From an uncultured Lachnospiraceae bacterium (GTDB lineage Bacteria > Bacillota > Clostridia > Lachnospirales > Lachnospiraceae): a stretch of 6,873 nt of DNA. Below are positions 1 to 6,478 of this stretch, in pieces. The stretch lies in the NCBI GenBank assembly GCA_949935685.1, contig CATLGN010000085.1, positions 1 to 6,873 on the forward strand, given 5' to 3'. The notes under the pieces are model-generated. The model had not been told where the DNA came from and ran no database searches. It worked only from the letters and a program-made list of their open reading frames with translations. How positions within the stretch are numbered: the first letter of the stretch is position 1; each line of letters opens with the position of its first letter. The translations under genes were made by a program, and so were the position numbers.

Positions 1-959
1 CGCTGTGCTATTCGGCGAAGAAGGTAAGAGAACTGGAGCAGCCGGAAAAGATTCCGGTTATGGGTGTGATGGGCGCCTTTGTGTTTGCGGCGCAGATGAT
101 CAACTTTACGATACCGGGTACGGGATCTTCGGGGCATCTGTGCGGCGGGATGCTGTTGTCGGCGGTATTGGGACCGGAGGCGGGATTTCTGACGCTGGCG
201 GGCGTATTGCTGATTCAGTGTCTTTTGTTTGCCGACGGGGGTCTGCTGGCTCTGGGAGCCAATATTTGGAATATGGCCTTTTACGGCTGTTTTATCGGCG
301 GTATGGTGATCTGGAAAATGATGTTGAAACGGGGAGTGTCCCGGCGGCGGCTGATAGCGGCTTCGATTGCCGGCTGCGTTTTGTCGCTGCAGTTGGGCGC
401 TTTTTCGGTCGTGCTGGAAACGCTGGCATCCGGGGTTACGGAATTGCCTGCGGGGATTTTTCTGGCAGCCATGCAGCCAATCCATCTGGCGATCGGTCTG
501 GTGGAAGGGGTGATTACCGCCTCGGTGCTTGTCTTTCTGTATGAAGCGCGGCCTTCGCTGCTGTGGGGCGCAGACATACCGGGTACGGGAGCGGCCCGGC
601 TGCGGGTACAGACGCCGGAACGGGAGCGGCTGAGCCTGAAACAGACGCTGGCGGCACTGACCGCAGCGGCATTTGTGATCGGCGGCCTGCTGTCGCTGGC
701 GGCTTCCGCATATCCCGACGGGCTCGAATGGTCGATGGAGCGGGTGGCGGGCACAACGGAGCTTGCCGCGTCCGGTGCGGTATATGAGACGGCGGCAGAA
801 ATGCAGGAGAAGACGGCGCTGTTTCCCGACTATGGATTCCGGGAAAGCGAATCGGCTGCGGGGACATCGTTTTCCGGCATTGTTGGCGGCGCGGTTGTGA
901 TTGGGTTATGCGCGGCCGGCTGCTATGTTCTGCGCTTTTTCCGAAAGAAGGCCGGATAA
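1..959 (+). CDS. cbiM: ECF transporter substrate-binding permease CbiM/NikM fused to a PDGLE domain (5' truncated)
   Basis: This is the metal-binding membrane (S) component of a group I ECF transporter importing cobalt or nickel ions. The gene enters from the left edge; the first complete codon is at 3, giving 318 visible residues, and the N-terminal Met-His segment that co-ordinates the metal in this family lies outside the window. The family core is clear: GAFVFAAQMINF, then a Gly/Ser-rich SSGHLCGG turn, then LFADGGLLALGANIWNM, all within hydrophobic segments. After a charged linker (about 585-645) comes a membrane segment ending in the PDGLE motif (714-728), a LFPDYGF element and a final membrane helix with a basic end (FRKKAG). 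This PDGLE part corresponds to the separate CbiN/NikN small subunit, so the protein is an M-N fusion. The stop TAA shares its last A with the ATG of the next gene. Co2+ versus Ni2+ specificity cannot be decided here. The ATG at 60 is internal to the conserved domain and is not the true start. Confidence 0.93.
   Translation, partial: LCYSAKKVRELEQPEKIPVMGVMGAFVFAAQMINFTIPGTGSSGHLCGGMLLSAVLGPEAGFLTLAGVLLIQCLLFADGGLLALGANIWNMAFYGCFIGGMVIWKMMLKRGVSRRRLIAASIAGCVLSLQLGAFSVVLETLASGVTELPAGIFLAAMQPIHLAIGLVEGVITASVLVFLYEARPSLLWGADIPGTGAARLRVQTPERERLSLKQTLAALTAAAFVIGGLLSLAASAYPDGLEWSMERVAGTTELAASGAVYETAAEMQEKTALFPDYGFRESESAAGTSFSGIVGGAVVIGLCAAGCYVLRFFRKKAG
945..951 (+). promoter_or_regulatory. Ribosome binding site of cbiQ
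   Basis: AAGAAGG lies 7 bases before the ATG at 959, inside the last codons of the permease gene. It decides the cbiQ start in favour of 959 over an upstream in-frame ATG at 908, which would lie within the permease gene and lacks a comparable site. Confidence 0.75.
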
Positions 960-1753
960 TGGACAGACTGCAGGAAGCGATTGCCGCGCTGCATGCGGTG
1001 GATGCCAGGCGCAGCGAGAGCCGGATCGATCCGGCCGCGCGGCTGATCGTCTGTATGGCGTTTTCGCTGACAACGGTTTCTTTCGGGAAATATGATTTTT
1101 GCGGATTGATGGGAATGTCTCTGTTTTTGGTGATAACGGCGATATGGGAAAATATTTCCGTCTGGAAGGGGCTGTGTCGGCTGCGGTATATTTTGGCGGC
1201 TGTCGCTCTGCTTGGAAGCGCCAATCTGTTTTATGACAGAAATGTTATATTTTATCTGGGCGGCCTGCCGGTGACAGGCGGCCTGCTGTCTGCGCTGACG
1301 CTGTGCAGTAAGGGGATATTTACCGTTTTGGCCGCATATTTTCTGCTATACCTGATCGGAATGCCAGGGATCTGCCGGGCGCTGCGCAGACTGGGGATTC
1401 CCGGGGGCGCGGTGACGGTGCTGCTGTTGACATGGCGGTATCTGATCGTTCTCTTAAAGGAAGTCCGCAGAATGTGGCAGGCATATGGGATGCGTGCGCC
1501 GGGACAGCGCGGCGTGCGGATGCGCGCCTGGGGTTCGTTTGCCGGTCTTCTGTTGCTGCGGAGTATGGACAGGGCGGAGACTGTGTACCAGAGTATGCTG
1601 CTGCGGGGATATGACGGCGAAGCTTTGCGGGAGCCGGCGGGCAGGGCTGCGTCGGGCCGCAGTATTTTATATGTGGCCGCCTGGCTGTGCGTTTTTATTT
1701 TCCTGCGGTGGATTCCGCTCTTTCGGCTGGCCGGTCGTTTGTTCTTATCGTAA
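959..1753 (+). CDS. cbiQ: ECF transporter T component CbiQ/NikQ (264 aa)
   Basis: This is the membrane scaffold (EcfT) that links the permease to the ATPase and transmits ATP-driven movement. The start at 959 overlaps the permease stop as TAATG. The N-terminal soluble stretch (LQEAIAALHAVDARRSESRIDPAARLIVCM) resembles the start of CbiQ proteins, where a short helix precedes the first membrane span. Several hydrophobic spans follow, then a cytoplasmic region carrying the two short Arg-containing coupling motifs of the family: AYGMRA at residues 175-180 and SMLLRG at 212-217, with the key Arg at 179 and 216. In the first motif the residue after Arg is Ala, where Gly or Ser is usual; this is a mild variant. 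A last hydrophobic segment ends the protein (WLCVFIFLRWIPLF). Length fits the family. Position between permease and ATPase genes confirms the role. Confidence 0.92.
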   Translation: MDRLQEAIAALHAVDARRSESRIDPAARLIVCMAFSLTTVSFGKYDFCGLMGMSLFLVITAIWENISVWKGLCRLRYILAAVALLGSANLFYDRNVIFYLGGLPVTGGLLSALTLCSKGIFTVLAAYFLLYLIGMPGICRALRRLGIPGGAVTVLLLTWRYLIVLLKEVRRMWQAYGMRAPGQRGVRMRAWGSFAGLLLLRSMDRAETVYQSMLLRGYDGEALREPAGRAASGRSILYVAAWLCVFIFLRWIPLFRLAGRLFLS

Positions 1754-1762
1754 AAAACAGCA

Positions 1763-1768
1763 GGGAGG
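1763..1768 (+). promoter_or_regulatory. Ribosome binding site of cbiO
   Basis: GGGAGG sits 7 bases before the ATG at 1776 in the 22-base gap after cbiQ. It supports 1776 as the start; the same frame is open far upstream, but that part is only the out-of-frame shadow of cbiQ. Confidence 0.8.
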
Positions 1769-1775
1769 GAACCGT

Positions 1776-2504
1776 ATGTCTGTGATCAAAGCGGAGCATC
1801 TGACATTTTCCTATGACGGGGCGGAGGAAGTGCTTTCCGATGTCAGTTTTGCGCTCGAACCGGAAGAAACCGTGGGCCTGATCGGTGCGAACGGCGTCGG
1901 GAAATCCACACTATTGAAAATACTGGTCGGTCTGCTGCCCGGGTACCGGGGAACCGTGGAAGTGGGCGGACTGACAGTGGATAAGAAGCATATCCGTCAG
2001 ATTCGGGAATTGGCCGGTTATGTGTTTCAGGATTCGGACAGTCAGCTTTTTCTTTCCACGGTATATGAAGATGTGGCTTTCGGCCCCCGCAATTACGGGT
2101 ATGCGGAAGCGGAAGTTGACAGGCGGGTGATGGATGCGCTGCGGCAGGTACATATGGAAGGACTGCGGGACCGGCAGATATACCGGATGAGCGGCGGCCA
2201 GAAAAAGCTGGCTTCCATCGCCACGATTCTGTCGATGGAGCCGCAGATCATATTGTTGGATGAACCGTCCGGCGCATTGGATCCGCGCAATCGGAAAAAC
2301 CTTATCCGGGTTATCCGGGAGATGAAGGGCACGAAAATCATTGCCTCGCACGATCTGGATATGGTCTGGGATACGTGTGAGCGGACACTGCTGTTGTCCG
2401 GCGGGAGGTTGATACGGGACGGCAGGACAAAAGAGATATTGGCGGACGAGGCGCTGCTGCAGACACACGGGCTGGAGCTTCCGCTGTCGCTTTCGCACGG
2501 ATAA
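1776..2504 (+). CDS. cbiO: ECF transporter ATP-binding protein CbiO/NikO (242 aa)
   Basis: This is the cytoplasmic ABC ATPase that powers the cobalt/nickel ECF transporter. All ABC motifs are visible: Walker A GANGVGKST (residues 37-45), the Q-loop Gln85 in YVFQDSDSQLF followed by the VYEDVAFGPRN stretch typical of ECF ATPases, the signature MSGGQ (138-142, Met in place of the usual Leu), Walker B IILLDE (158-163) with the D-loop SGALDP, and the switch His192 in ASHD. It has a single ATPase domain and a short C-terminal tail, so it probably works as a homodimer rather than as an EcfA1-A2 pair. It is the last gene of the M(N)-Q-O set and is followed after 21 bases by the reductase gene. Confidence 0.94.
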   Translation: MSVIKAEHLTFSYDGAEEVLSDVSFALEPEETVGLIGANGVGKSTLLKILVGLLPGYRGTVEVGGLTVDKKHIRQIRELAGYVFQDSDSQLFLSTVYEDVAFGPRNYGYAEAEVDRRVMDALRQVHMEGLRDRQIYRMSGGQKKLASIATILSMEPQIILLDEPSGALDPRNRKNLIRVIREMKGTKIIASHDLDMVWDTCERTLLLSGGRLIRDGRTKEILADEALLQTHGLELPLSLSHG

Positions 2505-2511
2505 TCGGAAA

Positions 2512-2518
2512 AGGAGGG
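2512..2518 (+). promoter_or_regulatory. Ribosome binding site of the reductase gene
   Basis: AGGAGGG, close to the full anti-Shine-Dalgarno match, lies 7 bases before the ATG at 2526 and fixes that start. It suggests efficient translation from the transporter transcript. Confidence 0.8.
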
Positions 2519-2525
2519 AACGGTT

Positions 2526-3677
2526 ATGGAGTATCGGAGACTGGGAAAAACCGGCTATATGGTCAGCGAGATTGGGATGGGTTGTGAAGGGTTTGTGGAG
2601 AAGCCCTATGAGCAGGTAAAGGCTTTTATCGATCTCATGGAACAGGCGGGCGTAAACTGCATCGATCTGTATGCGCCGAATCCGCAGATGCGCTCCAACC
2701 TGGGCCGGGCGCTTGCCGGCCGCAGAGACAAATTTATTCTGCAGGCGCATCTGTGCACGATCTGGAAAGACGGACAATACAAGCGCACGAGGGATTTGCA
2801 GGAGGTAAAAGAGAGTTTTGCGGATCAACTGGATCGTCTGGGAACGGACCATGTGGAGATTGGGATGATTCATTATGTGGATTCCGTGGAAGACTGGAAA
2901 CAGGTGAAGGACGGTTCGGTGATGGCGTATGCGCAGGAGCTGAAAACGGCCGGAGTGATCGGATGCATTGGGCTTTCCAGTCACAATCCGCAGGCTGCGC
3001 AGGCCGCCGTGGAGAGCGGGCTGATCGACGTATTGATGTTCAGTGTGAATCCCTGCTACGATCTGCTTCCCGCCAGTGAGGATGTGGAAGAATTGTGGAA
3101 TGAAAAAAATTATGCGCGCCCGCTTCTGAATATGGACCCGGAGCGGCAGAAGCTGTATGAGACATGCCAGCGTCTGGGCGTGGGTATCACAGTGATGAAA
3201 GCGTTCGGCGGCGGTGATCTGCTGAACGGGGAACTGTCCCCGGCCGGCAGGGAACTGACGGCGTTTCAGTGTATCGGCTATGCGCTGGACCGGCCGGCGG
3301 TGGCCTCGGTGCTGGCGGGCGCCCGGACAATCGAAGATCTGCGGACGAGCATTGCCTATGAGAATGCCGCCAGAGAGGAACGGGATTACGGCGCCGCGCT
3401 GGCCGCGCTGCCGAAAATCAGTTGGAAAGGACATTGCATGTATTGCGGGCACTGTGCGCCCTGCCCGAAAGGCATCGATGTGGCCGCGGTGACGAAATTT
3501 TTGAATCTTGTAACTGCCCAGGGAGAGGTGCCGGAAACGGTCAGGGAACACTATGGCCTGCTGGCCCATAAGGCCGGGGAGTGCATCGCCTGCGGCGCTT
3601 GCGAAAAACGCTGCCCGTTCCAGGTGGCGGTGATAGAGAATATGAAGAAGGCGGCGGAAGTTTTTGCAGTTTCGTGA
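2526..3677 (+). CDS. Aldo/keto reductase-family protein with two C-terminal [4Fe-4S] motifs (383 aa)
   Basis: This is a cytoplasmic oxidoreductase-like protein of unknown substrate. Residues 1 to about 290 have the aldo/keto reductase TIM-barrel pattern: MEYRRLGKTGYMVSEIGMG at the start, GVNCIDLY (42-49), LGTDHVEIGMIHYVD (105-119), IGCIGLSSHN and ITVMKAFGGGDLL. The C-terminus has a ferredoxin-like module: Cys304-x2-Cys-x2-Cys-x2-Cys313-Pro and Cys353-x2-Cys-x2-Cys-x3-Cys363-Pro, enough for two clusters. Of the classical Asp-Tyr-Lys-His tetrad, Asp47 and His116 are present. The position five residues after the Asp is Asn52 where Tyr is expected, although Tyr49 is close by, and the strand that should end in Lys reads FILQAH with Gln73. 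This may be a subfamily that does not do ordinary NADPH-dependent carbonyl reduction; electrons could travel through the clusters. It lies in line with cbiO, 21 bases behind it, and is probably co-transcribed. Family placement is firm; function is not. Confidence 0.88.
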   Translation: MEYRRLGKTGYMVSEIGMGCEGFVEKPYEQVKAFIDLMEQAGVNCIDLYAPNPQMRSNLGRALAGRRDKFILQAHLCTIWKDGQYKRTRDLQEVKESFADQLDRLGTDHVEIGMIHYVDSVEDWKQVKDGSVMAYAQELKTAGVIGCIGLSSHNPQAAQAAVESGLIDVLMFSVNPCYDLLPASEDVEELWNEKNYARPLLNMDPERQKLYETCQRLGVGITVMKAFGGGDLLNGELSPAGRELTAFQCIGYALDRPAVASVLAGARTIEDLRTSIAYENAAREERDYGAALAALPKISWKGHCMYCGHCAPCPKGIDVAAVTKFLNLVTAQGEVPETVREHYGLLAHKAGECIACGACEKRCPFQVAVIENMKKAAEVFAVS

Positions 3678-3678
3678 A

Positions 3679-3684
3679 AGAAGG
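3679..3684 (+). promoter_or_regulatory. Ribosome binding site of the ATPase gene
   Basis: AGAAGG begins directly behind the reductase stop and stands 7 bases before the ATG at 3692. It decides the start: the frame stays open upstream to an ATG at 3581, but that stretch lies inside the Cys-rich end of the reductase gene and does not look like ATPase sequence, whereas MKIDFLELTHFRN at 3692 is the standard beginning of RecF-like ATPases. Confidence 0.7.
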
Positions 3685-3691
3685 TGATGTG

Positions 3692-4939
3692 ATGAAAATA
3701 GATTTTCTGGAACTGACACATTTTAGAAATATACAAAAGCAAAAAATCACATTTCAGGATAAAAACTTTGTTGTCCTGATCGGGGATAACGGGAGTGGAA
3801 AAACATCGATACTGGAAGCAATTACAAAAGCTTTTGTACCGGCATTGCGGGTTGTCAACAGTGAAGCGGTAAAAGAATGTGATCTGACAAACAGTGATAT
3901 TCAATGCGGCGCTGCGGGCACATCGGTGACAATAGGAATTACATTGGATGGCGGGCAGTATGTATGGACAAACAGAAGAAGATTTTCAGCACAGACACCG
4001 TATGAAAATGCAATGGAACAGCGGAACGATCTAAAGGAATTAAAAGGAAAATATACGGAGTGTGTGGAGAAAAGAAGGCTGCCATTGGTACTTTATTATG
4101 GAACGGACAGGATTATTCGGAAGGTGCCGCAGCGCGGACATATAAAAGATTTTAAAGTGACAGATGCGCTTCGCAACTGCTTTGACAATGAAAATTATTT
4201 TCGGGATTTCTATGACTGGTTTAAAACGGAAGAGGACATAGAACTAAGAGGTTTCAGAGAAAATTCCAATTTTAAAAATCCGAAATTAAACTGTGTTCGG
4301 ACAGCCCTGGAAAGAATGATTAAAGGATATACGAATCTGAGAATTGAACTGGCGCCGTCAAGGATGCTTTTGACTAATGCGGAAGGTCTTGATCTGCAGG
4401 TCGATCAACTGAGCGGTGGATATAAAGCGGTTTTATCCGTTGTGGCTGATATTGCAAAGCGAATGTCTCTCGCCAATCCGGACTCATCGAATCCGTTAGA
4501 AGAAGAAGCCGTCATTTTGATTGATGAATTGGATTTACACCTTCACCCGAGGTGGCAAAAGACGATTGTGGAAGATTTAAAAAGAACATTTCCCAATTGT
4601 CAGTTTATTATCTCCACGCATTCCCCGTTTATTATTCAGTCGTTAGATGCGGGAGAACTGTTTGATATTAGTACTATGCAGTATGCGTCAGAATCAGAAT
4701 GTGGAAATTATAACGGTTGGAGCATTGATGTGATTCAGGAGCGTAAGATGGGGGTGTCTCCCAGAACGCCGGCGTTTCATAATTATCTGGAAGCTTTTTC
4801 GAGTGCGGTGGATGAGGAAAATGTTGGTGAGGCAAAAAGACTTTATCGTGAACTGAAAAAGATGGTAGATCCCGGGAGCCATGAAAACAGGATTTTAGAT
4901 CTGGATATGGAGATGATAGAAACGAATGATAAAGCTTGA
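3692..4939 (+). CDS. ptuA: ABC/RecF-like ATPase of a Septu-like two-gene defence module (415 aa)
   Basis: This is a predicted ATPase that, in the Septu anti-phage family and in related retron effectors, forms a complex with an HNH nuclease and controls it. The N-terminus has the RecF/SMC-like pattern (LELTHFRNIQKQKITF) with Walker A GDNGSGKT at residues 31-38. A long intervening region (about 40-235) has no recognisable motif. Then come the ABC signature LSGG (240-243), Walker B VILIDE (274-279) with the D-loop region LDLHLHP (280-286), and the switch His310 in STHSP. The C-terminal 60-odd residues are helical-looking and charged. This layout fits the predicted ATP-binding protein group COG3950. 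It starts 14 bases after the reductase stop and overlaps the nuclease gene by 14 bases. Codons are far more AT-rich than in the genes before it, pointing to separate ancestry. The gene symbol is assigned by architecture and partner, not by close sequence recognition. Confidence 0.82.
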   Translation: MKIDFLELTHFRNIQKQKITFQDKNFVVLIGDNGSGKTSILEAITKAFVPALRVVNSEAVKECDLTNSDIQCGAAGTSVTIGITLDGGQYVWTNRRRFSAQTPYENAMEQRNDLKELKGKYTECVEKRRLPLVLYYGTDRIIRKVPQRGHIKDFKVTDALRNCFDNENYFRDFYDWFKTEEDIELRGFRENSNFKNPKLNCVRTALERMIKGYTNLRIELAPSRMLLTNAEGLDLQVDQLSGGYKAVLSVVADIAKRMSLANPDSSNPLEEEAVILIDELDLHLHPRWQKTIVEDLKRTFPNCQFIISTHSPFIIQSLDAGELFDISTMQYASESECGNYNGWSIDVIQERKMGVSPRTPAFHNYLEAFSSAVDEENVGEAKRLYRELKKMVDPGSHENRILDLDMEMIETNDKA

Positions 4940-5681
4940 AAGAGAAGGATGTCCGAAGGAGCTTACGCGAGAGGTCCGTGAAGAGTTGACCAGGCTGTAT
5001 GCCGAAAATAAAGACCGGGACGTGTGGAATTCTCCTAAAATTAAAAAACCGTTGAAAGATGCACTGTTGCGGATGACGCGAGGTAAGTGTGCTTATTGTG
5101 AGTGCAGACTTAACATAGAATCGAAGGATGTTACAATCGATCATTTTCTGCCCAAGTCTACGCATCCCAATGAAGTAGTGCAATGGGAAAATTTATTTCC
5201 TGCATGTCTGCGCTGCAACAGGGAAAAGAAAGATTATGAAAAACGGATTGTCAATCCCTGTGAGGACAGGCCGCAGGATTACATTGGATTGGATGTGAGA
5301 AACCGATATTTTCTGCGAGGCATTGATCGGGACGGCGTTGGTAAAAATACGACAACCGCGATTAAGCTGAATGATATTCGGAGAGTGATGGTTCCAAGGA
5401 TGATCGAATGGGAGGAAATTCGTCAGAGACTGGAAGAAATTTCAGATGATATGCAAAAAGATGGATATAAAACAAAATATAGAAACAGAATAGAGGTTCT
5501 TATGGGGAAATGTCTGCCGGATGCTTCTTATGCGGCGGTTAAGGCGACCAATATGCTCGATGATGACTGCTATCAAAAGATAAAAAACTTTCTGAAAGAT
5601 ATGGGAAAATGGACGGACAAGCTGGAGATATTGGAACAGGAGATGAAATCCGTCTCTTTTGTGTGGATACGGATGGTATAA
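4926..5681 (+). CDS. ptuB: HNH endonuclease of a Septu-like module (PtuB-like / TIGR02646-like, 251 aa)
   Basis: This is a predicted metal-dependent nuclease, probably the toxic or phage-targeting arm of the module. The HNH core lies at residues 52-102: a first zinc knuckle Cys55-x2-Cys58 (GKCAYCEC), the catalytic Asp72-His73 in IDHFLPKS, W87-x-N89-L, a second knuckle Cys94-x2-Cys97 (PACLRCN) and Asn98. The DHFLPKS...W.NL..AC..CN..K pattern is that of HNH proteins paired with ABC-type ATPases in Septu and some retrons. The remaining C-terminal 150 residues are mostly charged helices and probably bind the ATPase or the substrate. The start lies 14 bases inside the end of the ATPase gene. Only a weak GGAG (4909-4912, 13 bases away) precedes it, so translation is probably coupled to the ATPase. 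No key HNH residue is missing. A role as a housekeeping nuclease is less likely given the partner. Confidence 0.83.
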   Translation: MIKLEREGCPKELTREVREELTRLYAENKDRDVWNSPKIKKPLKDALLRMTRGKCAYCECRLNIESKDVTIDHFLPKSTHPNEVVQWENLFPACLRCNREKKDYEKRIVNPCEDRPQDYIGLDVRNRYFLRGIDRDGVGKNTTTAIKLNDIRRVMVPRMIEWEEIRQRLEEISDDMQKDGYKTKYRNRIEVLMGKCLPDASYAAVKATNMLDDDCYQKIKNFLKDMGKWTDKLEILEQEMKSVSFVWIRMV

Positions 5682-5686
5682 ATATG

Positions 5687-5737
5687 AAAGACTGATGTGC
5701 GACTCCGGAAGAACAGGCGGCTCATCAGTCTTTGTTT
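5687..5737 (+). terminator. Rho-independent terminator behind the ATPase-HNH pair
   Basis: AAAGACTGATG at 5687-5697 is an exact inverted match to CATCAGTCTTT at 5723-5733, giving an 11-bp stem with a 25-base loop, followed by TTTGTTTTT. It begins six bases after the nuclease stop and marks the end of the + strand transcript. The opposite strand has only a short interrupted T run after the stem (TTTCATATTTAT), so it may weakly serve the convergent lipoprotein gene as well. Confidence 0.85.
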
Positions 5738-5764
5738 TTAGCTATATCAATAGTATATCCGAAC

Positions 5765-6472
5765 TTATTCCGCAACAGCAGTATCCCCGGGAACGCTGCC
5801 GTCGAGATTTTCTCTTGTCTTTACATAAGATTTGATCTCCGAATCTTCCGTATAGCCCTGTTCTGTCAGAAATGTCTCAAACTCCGTTATTTCTTCCTGT
5901 GTCCACAATGCGTAGTTGAAATTGGCGTCCTGTATGATTTCTTCCAGAGACATCGTTTCATAAGCCGTCATACAATCTTTGAAATTGGAAATGCCGGCGC
6001 GCGTTTCTTCCAGTGCCGCAATGTCTTCTTCCGTGGCGGCGGTAAAGGACATTGCCGATACCTGCGGCGGAATGGACATGGTCATCATGGGCGCTACCGT
6101 AAATACATAGGTTTTGCCGACCTGAATCTCATCCTGTGCCTGCTCCGCCAATGTGTCGTCCAAATGGATTTCAATAATGCCGGAATAATTTTCTGCGGTA
6201 GCCGTATTGCCGATTATCGTATAACCGTCTGTCGTTATAACATCGGTAATATCAACCGTAAATATCATGTCTTCCTGTTCCTGCGCCGTTTCTGTTTCCT
6301 CTGTTGCCGCTTCTGCTGTTTCTTCTGCCTCTGTGCTTTCGGTTTCCTGTGCCGTTTCGGTTTCTGCCGCTGTCGTTTCCTGCGCGGGAACCTCATTTGT
6401 ATTGCCTGCCGCCCCGCAGCCTGTAAACACTACGGATAATAACAGAGCCATCAAAATTGCCTTTTTTTTCAT
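5765..6472 (-). CDS. Putative secreted lipoprotein with Thr/Glu-rich linker (235 aa)
   Basis: I do not recognise a named family. The N-terminus is a classical lipoprotein signal: MKKKAILMALLLSVVFTGC, with basic residues, a hydrophobic core and Cys19 as the lipidated residue (lipobox-like FTGC). Residues 20-68 form a low-complexity linker rich in Thr, Glu, Ala and Gln that would span the cell wall; it contains the heptad ETETAQE twice (37-43 and 59-65). Residues 69-150 look beta-rich (MIFTVDITDVITTDGYTIIG..., VGKTYVFTVAP). The rest is acidic and partly helical, with one Cys in FKDCMTAYETM. The start at 6472 is supported by the ribosome site and promoter upstream. It is convergent with the ATPase-HNH pair and divergent from the repressor gene. 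The function is unknown; an extracytoplasmic binding or sensing role would be a guess. Confidence 0.85.
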   Translation of the reverse strand: MKKKAILMALLLSVVFTGCGAAGNTNEVPAQETTAAETETAQETESTEAEETAEAATEETETAQEQEDMIFTVDITDVITTDGYTIIGNTATAENYSGIIEIHLDDTLAEQAQDEIQVGKTYVFTVAPMMTMSIPPQVSAMSFTAATEEDIAALEETRAGISNFKDCMTAYETMSLEEIIQDANFNYALWTQEEITEFETFLTEQGYTEDSEIKSYVKTRENLDGSVPGDTAVAE

Positions 6473-6478
6473 TTTTTT

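Noticed and set aside
514..1224. A 236-codon minus-strand frame across the cbiM-cbiQ junction
   Set aside because: It is an antisense shadow with Ser/Arg/Pro-rich composition, lying over conserved membrane protein genes.
3581..3691. A longer N-terminus for the ATPase starting at the ATG at 3581
   Set aside because: The extra 37 codons overlap the FeS-cluster end of the reductase gene out of frame, read as Arg/Gly-rich sequence, and have no ribosome site, whereas 3692 has one at the right distance.
1911..3719. A 602-codon open frame on the minus strand across cbiO and the reductase gene
   Set aside because: It is an antisense shadow of two well-supported genes, favoured by their GC-rich codon use. 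It has no recognisable domain and would demand that both clear families be wrong.
3692..5737. Insertion sequence, integrase, att site or CRISPR repeats around the defence pair
   Set aside because: I looked for transposase or integrase frames, terminal inverted repeats, flanking duplications and spaced repeats and saw none.
5741..5760. Short direct repeat TATATC separated by five bases
   Set aside because: It is a six-base AT-rich repeat of a kind expected by chance, with no adjacent element to give it meaning.
5732..6439. A 235-codon plus-strand frame over the lipoprotein gene
   Set aside because: Its product is a Cys/Phe/Arg-rich translation of the low-complexity antisense strand, with no ribosome site. 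The minus-strand gene has signal peptide, ribosome site and promoter.
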